A stretch of 64,000 bases of DNA from Theocolax elegans (lineage: Eukaryota; Arthropoda; Insecta; Hymenoptera; Cerocephalidae): contig CM047425.1 of NCBI GenBank assembly GCA_026168455.1, forward strand, positions 46,758,362 through 46,822,361. Direction: 5' to 3'. This document shows positions 45,030-54,337 of this stretch, piece after piece. The translations under genes were made by a program, and so were the position numbers. The first letter of the stretch is position 1, and every line of letters starts with the position of its first letter. The notes below the pieces were generated by a model. That model was given only the letters and a program-made list of their open reading frames with translations. It searched no databases and had not been told where the DNA came from.

Positions 45030-45290
45030 AAATATCAAAATTCAATAAAAATAGGCTAAAACCATCGTATCTAGGAGTTTTTGGGGTCGCTGATTCCAAA
45101 CCCAAGGTTACTTAAACCCAATAACCTCAAGATCAAGGTCATTTGAAGGTCAAATCGTCTAAATTCATTAAAAAAGGCTACAATCATTGTATTTCGGGTT
45201 TGTTTTGGGTCGCTACATCCAAATCCGAGGTAATTACACCCCAATCAGGTTATGGTCAAGGTCAGTTGAAGGTCACACACGTAAATAGAG
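45030..45290. repeat. two imperfect ~115 bp tandem units
   Basis: Each unit contains GGGTCGCT, an ATCCAAATCCGAGGT or TTCCAAACCCAAGGT box, and AAGGTCA-TTGAAGGTCA. A single related copy lies near 43126. Confidence 0.65.
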
Positions 45291-45529
45291 TGATAAGATT
45301 AGTTATTTAGTAGGACAATGCAAAAAAGCAACAAAATATTCATAAAAATTGCAAGAAAAAGAAAGAAAGAAAGAAATATGGTTGCAGAGAAAGAAGCATG
45401 GTTATGTTTCAAGAACGTAATTAAGAATTTTCTGGGAAATCATAAGAGCCAGAATTACAAACAAATAGTACTAGATTTCTTTAGCGTTTTGTATTTGACG
45501 ATTCAATTTGTTAAACTATTAAATCGTCA

Positions 45530-46320
45530 AAAATTGGTTTGCATATGCTGAAAAATGAATGCCAACCTATCAGGTTCAGACATATTTATCCAATTAGCTG
45601 GTAAAAAAGGCACATTAGCTGGTTGCGAATATGCTGACGAAAGATGACTATTGTCATTCGTGATATTATTCGAATTAATTTAGTTTTGAGACATGTTGTT
45701 TTCACCTCCAAAAGATTCCGAAAGACTTAAATTACGAGCTTGACCAAATCTATTATCACGACTAGATATAAAAGCACTATTATTACCAGTATTATTTAAA
45801 AGTTGACGATTTGATGCACTTAGTGATCTAGCGCAACAAAGATTGTTCGGTTTATATGCGATATATATTGACAATGCAGCCAGGGTGGTAATATTTGCTA
45901 CAATAAGTACATTTGTGGCTTTCCTTTGCAATATTACGATTGCATTTACTACATTCAGGCATTTGAAATGGTAATGCAAAGAAACAATAATTATAACAAG
46001 ACTCAATAGATATACTGCTACATTAACGTATATATAAATATAGATAAAAGAAATATAAATTAGTGATCCCAATAGTGTAAAAAAGACTTAATTTTCTCTA
46101 GAAGCCAATAGCACGAACTGCCAACAGCATTACAAAACTTTTTGGATAATTTTATAATAGGCATAGATTGACAAATAATAATTATAAAAGCACTTTGTAA
46201 TACATATACATATATAATACTTATATCTGCAATACAAATCCAAGGAAATAATGCTGCATTAAAATTAAGTACCAACAGAAAAGCATTAAATTTAAAATAA
46301 AAATAAATTAGTGAAATCAA
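45530..46320 (-). pseudogene. unrecognised broken membrane-protein-like frame
   Basis: Three minus-strand pieces appear to belong together. 46320-46060 has two or more hydrophobic stretches (FNAALFPWICIADISIIYVY, SAFIIIICQS). A +1 shift leads into 46072-45680, with two hydrophobic helices followed by a Ser/Asn-rich tail (RSLSASNRQLLNNTGNN, GQARNLSLSESFGGENN). After the stop at 45680 the same frame stays open for about 50 more codons (SAYSQPANVPFLPANW, MSEPDRLAFIFQHMQ). The composition is more protein-like than the surrounding AT-rich shadows. I do not recognise the family; a membrane protein or an element-encoded protein are possible. Confidence 0.4.
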
Positions 46321-46480
46321 TATTATGAATGAGACTTAGTTCAATCTACAAGTGATCAATGTAAATATAAAATAAATATATAATAAATAAAATACAATAA
46401 TAATAAAACTTTATATATATATATATATATAAATGTATAAATAAAATGAATATATAATACAATAAATAAAATAAAATAGT
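46321..46480. repeat. AT-rich low-complexity spacer
   Basis: Repeated AATAAA/TATATA phrases, including an (AT)n run near 46411-46430. Nothing else is seen. Confidence 0.5.
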
Positions 46481-47399
46481 TGTGACGTAGCGTTTCCTAC
46501 ATAAATATAGGGAATCCCGTACGCTACGTACAACAGATAATAATAACTTCTATGTATATATATTCATTTAAATAAATGGGGTAACTGATATTCGTTTTTC
46601 GTTCTATTAAAATGGCCGACTCAGCACGTGCACAAACTTCTTACCTGTGCCGTGGATCCTTGTCTCGCCGACGGGAAAATGGCGGGACTAACTAAATCCT
46701 TTCCTAATAATTAATCACAACCGAAGGGGGAATAATTGAAATTACACAAAAAAAGAATAAGTTCAATAGTCCGTGTAAAGGAGTAATTAATTATTTATTT
46801 ATTTCACTCTCTATCACAACATAATTTTTACAAATTCAAATTTTACAGACGAAGTCGCGAATTTTAACCAACATAGGAAAAATTCTAACACTAATTCGAT
46901 TATTACATTAACAATATAAACGTGGCCGGCGGGCAGTCCACTTACCGCACGCGAGTCCTCACAATCAGATTGTCCGAATAAATATATTTCTCTCCCTCAA
47001 TATCTCTCCACAGAATACTATATCTCCAATTAATATATGTCTCCCAAAATCGGTAACTCCGTGCGAACAACTTCCAGCAAAATCTATCTTCACTAACACA
47101 GCAAATAATCAAATTTCCAAAAATAATACTCGATAACTACGTAAAAGCACCGGCGTCTCTCTTAACGGATCAGCTAGTAATCGTACTCTCCTCCTTTTTC
47201 CGCTTTCTTCTTCCTTTTTCATAAATTTCCGTCAAGGCCGACCCGCGGCGCTGTCAACTTCCTTCATTTGAATATGGCACCCGTTTTCCCATTATTGGCA
47301 GGTCAACAGGTGTTATCGATCCTACTGCCACCTTTATTCCTTCCGTACCATCCATTCGAATTTAGCGGTGCGAATATTATCGTCAGTCCCAAGTATTAG
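46481..47399 (-). mobile_element. possible LTR-like element with TGTGACG start, right end not found
   Basis: It begins TGTGACGTAGCG after a junction with AT-rich DNA. TTATTTATTTATTTC about 310 bp in would be minus-strand poly(A) signals, as in the three elements with the same start. ACGTAGCG and CGCTACGT form a hairpin in the first 50 bp. I could not find a matching CGTCACA end, so the right border given is arbitrary. Confidence 0.35.
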
Positions 47400-47809
47400 C
47401 TGGGCTGGCGCCTCCACTTGTGCAATTCGCACTCTTCTTTTCTCTCTCTTACGCATGGGAGTTGAGCCCGAGAGAGTCCCGCGCTTCATTGCGCCGGCAC
47501 GCTCTCTCGATAGTCCTCGTAGTGCAAGCGAGTGAGCTCCCCCCTCTCCGCCGCCGCCTATGTATACGCATACGGCAGTACTGCTTCATGCGCGAGTCTG
47601 TTCTCTCTCCGTCTCTCTCACTTTCATGTTTACGAGTAGTCGGCGTTTGTGTGGCAATCCGGACCTGGTGCGACTTCACGGCGACGACGTCTACGAGAGA
47701 AGGAGTTTCCATCATCCGGAGGTGTTGTTCGTGCGGGTCGGCGTCTCCATCATCTTCCGTCACCAACAGCGAGTAACCTCTCTTGTCTTCAACTAGCTCG
47801 ACGTTTTAC
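47400..47809 (+). promoter_or_regulatory. GC-rich candidate promoter and first exon with splice donor
   Basis: A CpG-rich block in AT-rich surroundings ends in TTTTACG followed by GTAAGTGC (47810 on), a strong splice-donor context. The overlapping open frames on both strands (47420-47870) are GC-driven and mutually inconsistent, so I read it as a non-coding first exon. The next (CT)n tract (47828-47858) would lie in the intron. There is no recognisable target coding exon downstream in the window. Confidence 0.35.
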
Positions 47810-47827
47810 GGTAAGTGCTATTTGTTT

Positions 47828-47858
47828 ATTCTTCTCTCTCTCTCTCTCTCTCTCTCTC
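47828..47858. repeat. (CT)n microsatellite
   Basis: Pure CT dinucleotides. Confidence 0.9.
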
Positions 47859-48339
47859 CAATATATATAACAAACCAAATCACTTCTATTATTTCCCATC
47901 CTTTCCTTTTATTTATTCAAACAATTCGGTGATGAGAATGGCTCAAGCTTTGTTGTTATTCATTGTTTACTTTTTCTTAACCTCTCTAATATCACATGTT
48001 AACCTTACCTCTAACCTATCCTACATACTACATTGTGACGTGTGATAAACACACGCACTAATATTACGTAAAATTAATCTATAAATTATTAATTTACTAT
48101 AATTATCCGAGATCAAATCCTGTAACCAATAAGAATATTTAGAATTAAAATAATTATAATAAGTACGTAGTATATTAAGATAGCTTCGCGATAGACACGT
48201 GCCGTTAAACGCGAGTTCAACGACCGCGCTATAAATAGATTAGAGTCATTGACCGCCTCCCCACTACTGCGCCTACTCGCCAGTTCATTGACCCCGTCCG
48301 GAGTGGGGAGACAGGCGTTATACGCATGCGCGCCCTCGT

Positions 48340-48480
48340 AGAATCGGGTATATAAGGCGCACCGAAACCACCAGTAGGCAGTCTGCAACTGGACGACAGA
48401 TCGGACTGGCCGTGAGCACACGACCAGCCCGTTTCTCCGACCTAGTGCAGCAACCGTGGATACGTTCGTGATCACACGTT
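48340..48480 (+). promoter_or_regulatory. TATA-type core promoter candidate
   Basis: GGGTATATAAGGCGC (TATA at about 48349-48355) lies in a locally GC-rich region and is followed about 30 bp later by a GGCAGTCTGC sequence. The downstream DNA is the 34 bp tandem array. It could be the promoter of a host transcript or of a retroelement LTR. Confidence 0.35.
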
Positions 48481-48540
48481 CGTAAACACGGTTACCGTAT
48501 ACCGTACCGACCGTTACCGTAACCGCATCCTACCGTAGGC

Positions 48541-48782
48541 ACCTCGTGAGCACACGTGGTGTCTAATCCTGTCCGTATCCTCGTGAGCACACGTGGATTA
48601 TCCCGACCGCACCCTCGTGAGCACACGTGGGTTATCCCGACCGTATCTTCGTGAGCACACGTAGATTATCCCGACCGCATCCTCGAGAGCACACGTGGAT
48701 TATCCCGACCGTATCTTCGTGAGCACACGTAGATTATCCCGACCGTATCCTCGTGAACATACATACTTGCCCGAACCGTATT
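48541..48782 (+). repeat. 34 bp minisatellite, about 7 units
   Basis: Units CCTCGTGAGCACACGTGG followed by ATTATCCCGACCGTAT start at about 48541, 48580, 48613, 48647, 48680, 48714 and 48748. Most carry GAGCACACGTG; several have CACGTGG (E-box-like), changed to CACGTAG in two. The first and last units are more diverged. Confidence 0.9.
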
Positions 48783-49399
48783 ACCGTGCGAGTATACACG
48801 ATACCCGTTAGTCGCGTCCGTTTAGGAAACTAGTTATAAGATAGCATTGTAAAGTTCGTAGATCGCGTAATAATTAAGTATTTGTCTTGTTTTGATTACA
48901 GACTAATTAGCTATTTCACCCGACCAAGACCAGGCGGGCTGGCAGCACTTACACTATATCTTTGTTTATTTTTTTATATATCTGTACATAGTCTTAATAA
49001 TAATTAGCCTTTATTATAAATAGTGGTACTTTATTTCAAATTCCTTAAAACCTGAATCCTGGAATCTGAGCAAGGTCCGGCAAAGATTCACTCCGTTTCA
49101 ACATTTATTATAAACACTTCCTTATTTAATTTAAACAATTCCATAATTTAATATCATTCTAATTTCTAATTTTCTTTACAGGTAACGAGGCCCCGGGACC
49201 AGCAGGAGCCAGTGCCAAGGAGTCGCTACGTAGCCAAGCAGGAGTTTTCCCTTGACCCAGGAGGAGGTATCAACAACAGTTATACACAAGTAATGCACGG
49301 GCATTACCTGTGTTAGGTAAGTTGTTTCAATAATAGTATCTTTGGTTCGTTACCTATATTAATATTATATATATTTGTTTCAGGTACTGGACGACGACA
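48783..49399 (+). other. possible spliced non-coding exon(s)
   Basis: Two acceptor-like sites (TTTTGATTACAG at 48900 and TTTCTTTACAG at about 49181) and a donor (TGTTAGGTAAG at about 49315) outline a 134 bp exon (49182-49315). A further acceptor TTTGTTTCAG lies near 49383. In the one frame without an early stop the 134 bp piece reads VTRPRDQQEPVPRSRY and ends in TAG at the donor, so a coding role is unlikely. It may continue the transcript starting at 47400 or 48349. Confidence 0.3.
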
Positions 49400-49457
49400 A
49401 AGTTTTTAATATTATTTTATTATGTGAGGTATTTACTACCTCACATAGTAATAATAA

Positions 49458-49495
<38 letters not shown>

Positions 49496-49768
49496 TTTAT
49501 TTATTGTTAAATTATTTTTATTTACTTATATATTTTATGTTAAAGTTATTTTACATTTTTTTCTTTTATTTTTACTTTTAAGTTATCTTGATCTATCTTT
49601 AGGCGTCGTCGATAGCTTTTAATTATATCTACTACTTCTATCTTTATCTTATTCAAATGTATAACCAATGTTTTTGCGTCGCATAGACTATCACGCTGTT
49701 ACCGTATTACTTACCGCAGTGTACTCGGGGATTCATACCTAATTTGTACCCAAATAAAGACTATCAAT

Positions 49769-49808
<40 letters not shown>
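49400..49808 (+). mobile_element. 3' tail of a truncated non-LTR element with (ATCA)n/(CT)n end
   Basis: The sequence ends CCAAATAAAGACTATCAATCAATC followed by a pure (CT)n run (49771-49808). This is the same kind of 3' end as the minus-strand elements at 36345 and 39722 (AAATAAA, then ATCA or ATCT units, then TC units). No coding sequence remains. A (TA)n run lies at about 49459-49490. Confidence 0.5.
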
Positions 49809-49811
<3 letters not shown>

Positions 49812-50047
49812 AGTATCGCCGGACTCATACTAAGTTTGCTCTGTGCTTTTAACTAATATTCTCGGTTTTTCACTTTTTTGAGTAAAAATTTTTTTTAGAA
49901 AATCGTTCCTGTTGAAGTCATTAAGCTTTGACCAAAATTAACACATCTTTTGAGTGTTCTTCATAGGACTTCGAACGATTTTCTTGAAGTAACCTCATTC
50001 TCAATCACTGTATTCTTTGCCGTCATAGTGAATCATCATAAGGATCA
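49809..50047. other. unassigned AT-rich spacer
   Basis: No frame or repeat is supported. Its end supplies the first target duplication of the SINE. Confidence 0.4.
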
Positions 50048-50266
50048 ACATAGAGGCCTGCGATGGCTCGGTCGATAGGGCGTCGGGCTCGTAATCTGGA
50101 GGTCCCAGGTTCGATTCCCGGCCCCGGCCGATTGATACAAGCACCACTGGCGAATGTATTTTCAACAAGTGCTTTCTTCAACAAGATATCGTATGACCTC
50201 CGTCGCTGATAAGCACCGGTTTGGGAGCATAAAAAGAGCGACGTTAAAATAATAATAAAAAAAAAA
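50048..50266 (+). mobile_element. tRNA-derived SINE, copy 2
   Basis: Same family as 40014-40230: A box ATGGCTCGGTCGATAGGGCG, B box GGTTCGATTCCC, anticodon position CGT, identical body with about ten differences, A-rich tail. Target duplication CATAAGGATCA (50037-50047) and CATAAGGACCA (50267-50277) differ by one base. The minus-strand open frame across it (50023-50301) is spurious. Confidence 0.9.
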
Positions 50267-50277
50267 CATAAGGACCA

Positions 50278-50760
50278 CGTTATATCTAATTGAATAGTCA
50301 TCTAACAACGATCTACATATGGAATGCGGTATTGTGCAGTCTATTTTGATGTGTTCCTGCTGCTCTTTGTCATCATTTATGAACATTGGTCTGGCGTATA
50401 GTTGCTAATTATAAAATCAATCATTAATAGGAGTGAGTTCGAGCATTAAAATATGATTTTTTATTGGATTATCGGCAACATCTAACCTCAAGAATTTACG
50501 CTTAATGTTGGTGACTATTTTTATTTATTATTTTTGTTTTTTTTATTGTTTGTAAATAAGTATATTTTGTAGTGTTAAGAATTAGTATACTATTATTATT
50601 TTTGATCATGATATTATAATTAAATAACACGTGGCGTATGTTATCTACAGTCGGTAATATTGTTTCTAGTATATATATATAAGGTTAATAATCATGTAAT
50701 CAGTAAATGGCAACAAATATAAAGATTCAAGTATTTTATGCTTTATCGTCCTTGCTATAG

Positions 50761-50810
<50 letters not shown>
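50278..50810. other. AT-rich spacer ending in (TA)n
   Basis: Nothing recognisable; (TA)n at 50764-50810 is the insertion site of the next foldback element. Confidence 0.4.
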
Positions 50811-53154
50811 GGGTGGTTCTTTGTGACATCGAAGATGAAAAAAATAAATATTGCTATAACTGTGGGAATATGTTTTAGAGGTATCCAGTAGTTCTCCTGA
50901 ATTTTTTCAGATTTTTTGTGGGCCATTATTTTAAGTTACAGAGAGTCAAAGTTGACATTTTAGCACTTTTTTGCATTATATGCCCATTTTCATGAATTTT
51001 TAGCTCCCAGGGGATGCATTTGTCACTAAAAACATAAGTATGACTTTTTTTGTAAAATTTTCCGAACTTTTCATTAAAAATACTTTTAAAGACATAAATG
51101 TATGCTGTCACACTCTTGTAAGCCATTTAAACCTTAAATAGTGAAATTCAGCAATTCTGCTCCGGACTCTGGTAACCTAATACTGTCTAAAAGATGTCTT
51201 TTTATAGTCAGAAACTGCCTAAAAATTTCCAGAGTGGGTCTAAATCATTAAGATCACTTATGGTCAAAATATCCGGGAAAAGTGCCCGAAATATTAATAG
51301 AAATGTATATTTGTTGCCTTATAACGATGAATCTAGTAGTATGATCATTGCAAAAAAATTTATGCACTTACCTTGGAATGGTAGAAAAGTATCTCCACTT
51401 GTTTCAATATCCATCTAATCCCATGTAAGGTGCTAAAAATACAAATATTTTTATACAAATGTAAAAAATTAATTTTTAAACATTTATAATTCTGAATTTT
51501 TAGTTTTACATCCCTTACAAGAATTATAATACTAATCTGAAGGATTACTATAAATATATAAACATCATTATTACAATAACTGAATATACGTATTTAATAC
51601 AAAAGATATATAAATAAATCGGATGTATAATTATAATGAATAATATGATAACGTGACAGTGACAAGTTTGTGAAATCTAAACAATGTATTGCTGAATAAT
51701 AATAATAATAATGATGATACTTTTATAGTAATCCTTCAGATTAGTATTGTAATTCTTGTAAGGGATGTAAAACTAAAAATCCAGCATTATAAATGTTTAA
51801 AAAATAATTTTTTATAATTTTATAATAATATTTGTATTTTTAGCAGCTTACAGGGGATTAGATGGATACTGAAACAAGTGGAGATACTTTTCTACCATTC
51901 CAAGGTAAGTGCATAAATTTTTTTGCAATGATCATGCTACTAGATTCATCGTTATAAGACAACAAATATACATTTCTATTAATATTTCGGGCACTTTTCC
52001 CGGATATTTTGACCATAAGTGATCTTAATGATTTAGACCCACTCTGGAAATTTTTAGGCAGTTTCTGACTATAAAAAGATGTCTTTTTATAGTCAGAAAC
52101 TGCCTAAAAATTTCCAGAGTGGGTCTAAATCATTACTATTTTTAGTACAAGTAAAAAATTAATTTTAAACATTTATAATTCTGAATTTTAGTTTTACACT
52201 CCCTTACAAGAATACTAATACTAATCTGAAGGATTACTATAAATATATAAACATCATTATTACAATAACTGAATATACGTATTTAATACAAAAGATATAT
52301 AAATAAATCGGATGTATAATTATAATGAATAATATGATAACGTGACAGTGAAAAGTTTGTGAAATCTAAACAATGTATTGCTGAATAATAATAATAATAA
52401 TGATGATACTTTTATAGTAATCCTTCAGATTAGTATTGTAATTCTTGTAAGGGATGTAAAACTAAAAATCCAGCATTATAAATGTTTAAAAAATAATTTT
52501 TTATAATTTTATAATAATATTTGTATTTTTAGCAGCTTACAGGGGATTAGATGGATACTGAAACAAGTGGAGATACTTTTCTACCATTCCAAGGTAAGTG
52601 CATAAATTTTTTTGCAATGATCATGCTACTAGATTCATCGTTATAAGACAACAAATATACATTTCTATTAATATTTCGGGCACTTTTCCCGGATATTTTG
52701 ACCATAAGTGATCTTAATGATTTAGACCCACTCTGGAAATTTTTAGGCAGTTTCTGACTATAAAAAGACATCTTTTAGACAGTATTAGGTTACCAGAGTC
52801 CGGAGCAGAATTGCTGAATTTCACTATTTAAGGTTTAAATGGCTTACAAGAGTGTGACAGCATACATTTATGTCTTTAAAAGTATTTTTAATGAAAAGTT
52901 CGGAAAATTTTACAAAAAAAGTAATACTTATGTTTTTAGTGACAAATGCATCCCCTGGGAGCTAAAAATTCATGAAAATGGGCATATAATGCAAAAAAGT
53001 GCTAAAATGTCAACTTTGACTCTCTGTTACTTAAAATAATGGCCCAGAAAAAATCTGAAAAAATTCAGGAGAACTACTGGATACCTCTAAAACATATTCC
53101 CACAGTTATAGCAATATTTATTTTTTTCATCTTCGATGTCACAGAGAACCACCC
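50811..53154. mobile_element. foldback element, copy 4, with an internal inverted duplication
   Basis: It starts GGGTGGTTCTTTGTGACATC (50811) and ends AGAGAACCACCC (53154), the full family termini. It is 2.34 kb rather than 1.63 kb because the centre is duplicated. After left arm, loop and part of a right arm (to 52078) the sequence folds back on itself at a palindrome centred near 52080, runs through a second shortened left arm and loop, and then the complete right arm. The small frames recur at 51194-51418 (plus), 52547-52771 (minus), 50926-51126 (minus) and 52839-53039 (plus). Confidence 0.85.
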
Positions 53155-53170
53155 ATATATATATATATAT

Positions 53171-53435
53171 ATATTGTAACAATGAGACTCATTTGCTACA
53201 AATTAAAAAAAGGAACGGGCGTCAGGTCTTGAACCCGAGCCTCTTCGGATCCGAAGACGTTCACGCTACCACAGCGCTACGCCCGCAATTTTTCGTAGCT
53301 GTACTTTTCCGCATCTTCTGCCTACCGATACGCACGTCATATGCCAAGTGCCGATTCTTGCGCTGGCCCCATCAGTACTACAGAGCCCTAAGTGACGGTG
53401 ATCTGTTCTGATGCAGATCCACCACGTCACAAAAT
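53171..53435 (-). mobile_element. small element containing a tRNA-Arg-like unit
   Basis: On the minus strand it runs from TGTGACGTGGTGG (about 53435) to ATTGTTACA (about 53174), between AT-rich flanks, and contains the tRNA-like unit in its second half. The start resembles the TGTGACG termini of the LTR-like insertions. It may be a SINE with a leader, or a short LTR-like element that has captured a tRNA sequence. Confidence 0.4.
53215..53286 (-). tRNA. tRNA-Arg(TCG)-like sequence, probably a tRNA-derived repeat
   Basis: 72 nt. Acceptor stem GCGGGCG/CGCCCGT pairs (one G-T), D arm GCGC/GCGT pairs, and T arm TCGGG/CCTGA closes a TTCAAGA loop. A box TAGCGCTGTGG and B box GGTTCAAGACC are intact. 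The anticodon loop reads CTTCGGA (anticodon TCG, Arg), but the five-pair anticodon stem does not form; CTTCGGATCCGAAG is instead an inverted repeat. A T7 run directly follows 3', a good Pol III terminator. No CCA is encoded, as expected. The broken anticodon stem argues for a tRNA-related SINE or pseudogene. Confidence 0.5.
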
Positions 53436-53737
53436 ATACACAATAAAAACAAAATAAAACTAGTTTAACATAATTTACTAGTTACGCAAATTAAACGCAA
53501 TTAAAAGAGAGTTAAAATAAAATAAAAAATATATGATAAATGAATTTATTGATCTTTACTAGCCAAAGAAACATTCCTCACAACTCAAGTAAGGCGGACT
53601 ATATTAAAACCAGCCACTTTAGAAACCTCACAGGATGAGTGTTTGAAAAAAGACTAAGACAAGCTAAGTCAACAAAAATATAAAATTTAATTGATTATAG
53701 TATAAAATTAATAAAAACTTAATAAGACGGAAAAAAA

Positions 53738-53810
53738 ATTTGTATTTCGCCCTGAGTATGCCTGGTGAGCTCATCAGTAGAGTCCAGGCATCTCTTCTCT
53801 AGATACAAAT
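53738..53810 (-). ncRNA. hammerhead ribozyme (type III layout), complete core
   Basis: Minus strand, 5' to 3'. Stem III strand ATTTGTA (53810-53804), then T and C (53803-53802) as the cleavage triplet end, with cleavage expected after C53802. Stem I TAGAG/CTCTA (53801-53797 with 53782-53778) closes a 14 nt loop. Core CTGATGA spans 53777-53771. Stem II GCTC/GGGC (53770-53767 with 53752-53749, one U-G) closes a 14 nt loop. GAAA spans 53748-53745. Stem III partner TACAAAT spans 53744-53738. All invariant core bases are present. The two loops contain TGCCTGG and CCAGGCA, perfectly complementary, so a 7 bp loop-loop contact can form, as in fast natural hammerheads. The open helix is stem III, making it type III. 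Confidence 0.9.
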
Positions 53811-54280
53811 GACAGATATAAAAATTTTTGAAAACCAGCTCTATCCTGACGAGGAAGTCATGGGGTATATATGCCCGACCGATAGCAAACTTTAATAAGT
53901 ACCACATATTAACAGGTAGCCCCCTAACGCACTTACATAGAACTAATGTCTTAATCGTCAGAATATTGTTACAATAAGGCATATTCGTGATCCAATGCCA
54001 TATAATTTTAAAATTTGAATTTTCCAACTATTAGAAAAATTTGTGAATTTATTGCTTTCTTACACTATAAGTTATACGACAAATGAATTTATTGATCTTT
54101 ACAAGCCAAAGAAACATTCCTCACAACTCAATTAAGGCGGACTGTATTAATATCAGCAACTTTAGAAACCTCACAGGATGAGTGTTTGAAAAAAGACTAA
54201 GACAAGCTAAGTCAACAAAAATATAAAATTTAATTGATTGTAGTATAAAATTAACAAAAACTTAATAAGACGGAAAAAAA

Positions 54281-54337
54281 ATTTGTATTTCGCCCTGAGT
54301 ATGCCTGGTGGGCTCATCAGTAGAGTCCAGGCATCTC
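54281..54337 (-). ncRNA. 5'-truncated second hammerhead copy
   Basis: It carries the second stem I strand, CTGATGA, stem II, GAAA and the TACAAAT strand, as well as both complementary loop segments. It lacks the first stem III strand, the cleavage site and the first 7 nt after it. Stem II is GCCC/GGGC here, a fully paired version of the U-G pair in the other copy. It cannot self-cleave. Confidence 0.8.

Larger units (their letters stand above)
53538..54337 (-). mobile_element. retrozyme-like element: 1.5 copies of a 543 bp ribozyme-bearing monomer
   Basis: Bases 53538-53794 and 54081-54337 are near-identical direct repeats with an offset of exactly 543 bp at the ribozyme, leaving about 286 bp of unique sequence between. 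On the minus strand each repeat ends in the same non-coding region and begins with hammerhead ribozyme sequence; the downstream copy (53738-53810) is complete. The element's minus-strand 5' end (54337) lies 7 nt after the position of the ribozyme cleavage site. This is the arrangement of retrozymes and ribozyme satellites such as cave-cricket pDo500: monomers cut out of a repeat transcript by hammerheads, circularised and re-inserted. The 102-codon minus frame at 53719-54027 runs through the ribozyme and is not credited. Confidence 0.75.

Noticed and set aside
47420..47870. Overlapping frames of 70-118 codons on both strands
   Set aside because: They contradict each other and arise from GC-rich, CT-rich sequence; a non-coding first exon is a simpler reading.
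49418..49455. Short hairpin with TATGTGAGGTA/TACCTCACATA containing the let-7 seed TGAGGTA
   Set aside because: The stem is only about 11-16 bp with a 5 nt loop, far too short for a miRNA precursor, and the rest of let-7 is absent.
53719..54027. 102-codon minus-strand frame inside the retrozyme-like element
   Set aside because: It runs through the complete hammerhead ribozyme and is not preserved in the second repeat; no domain is recognisable.
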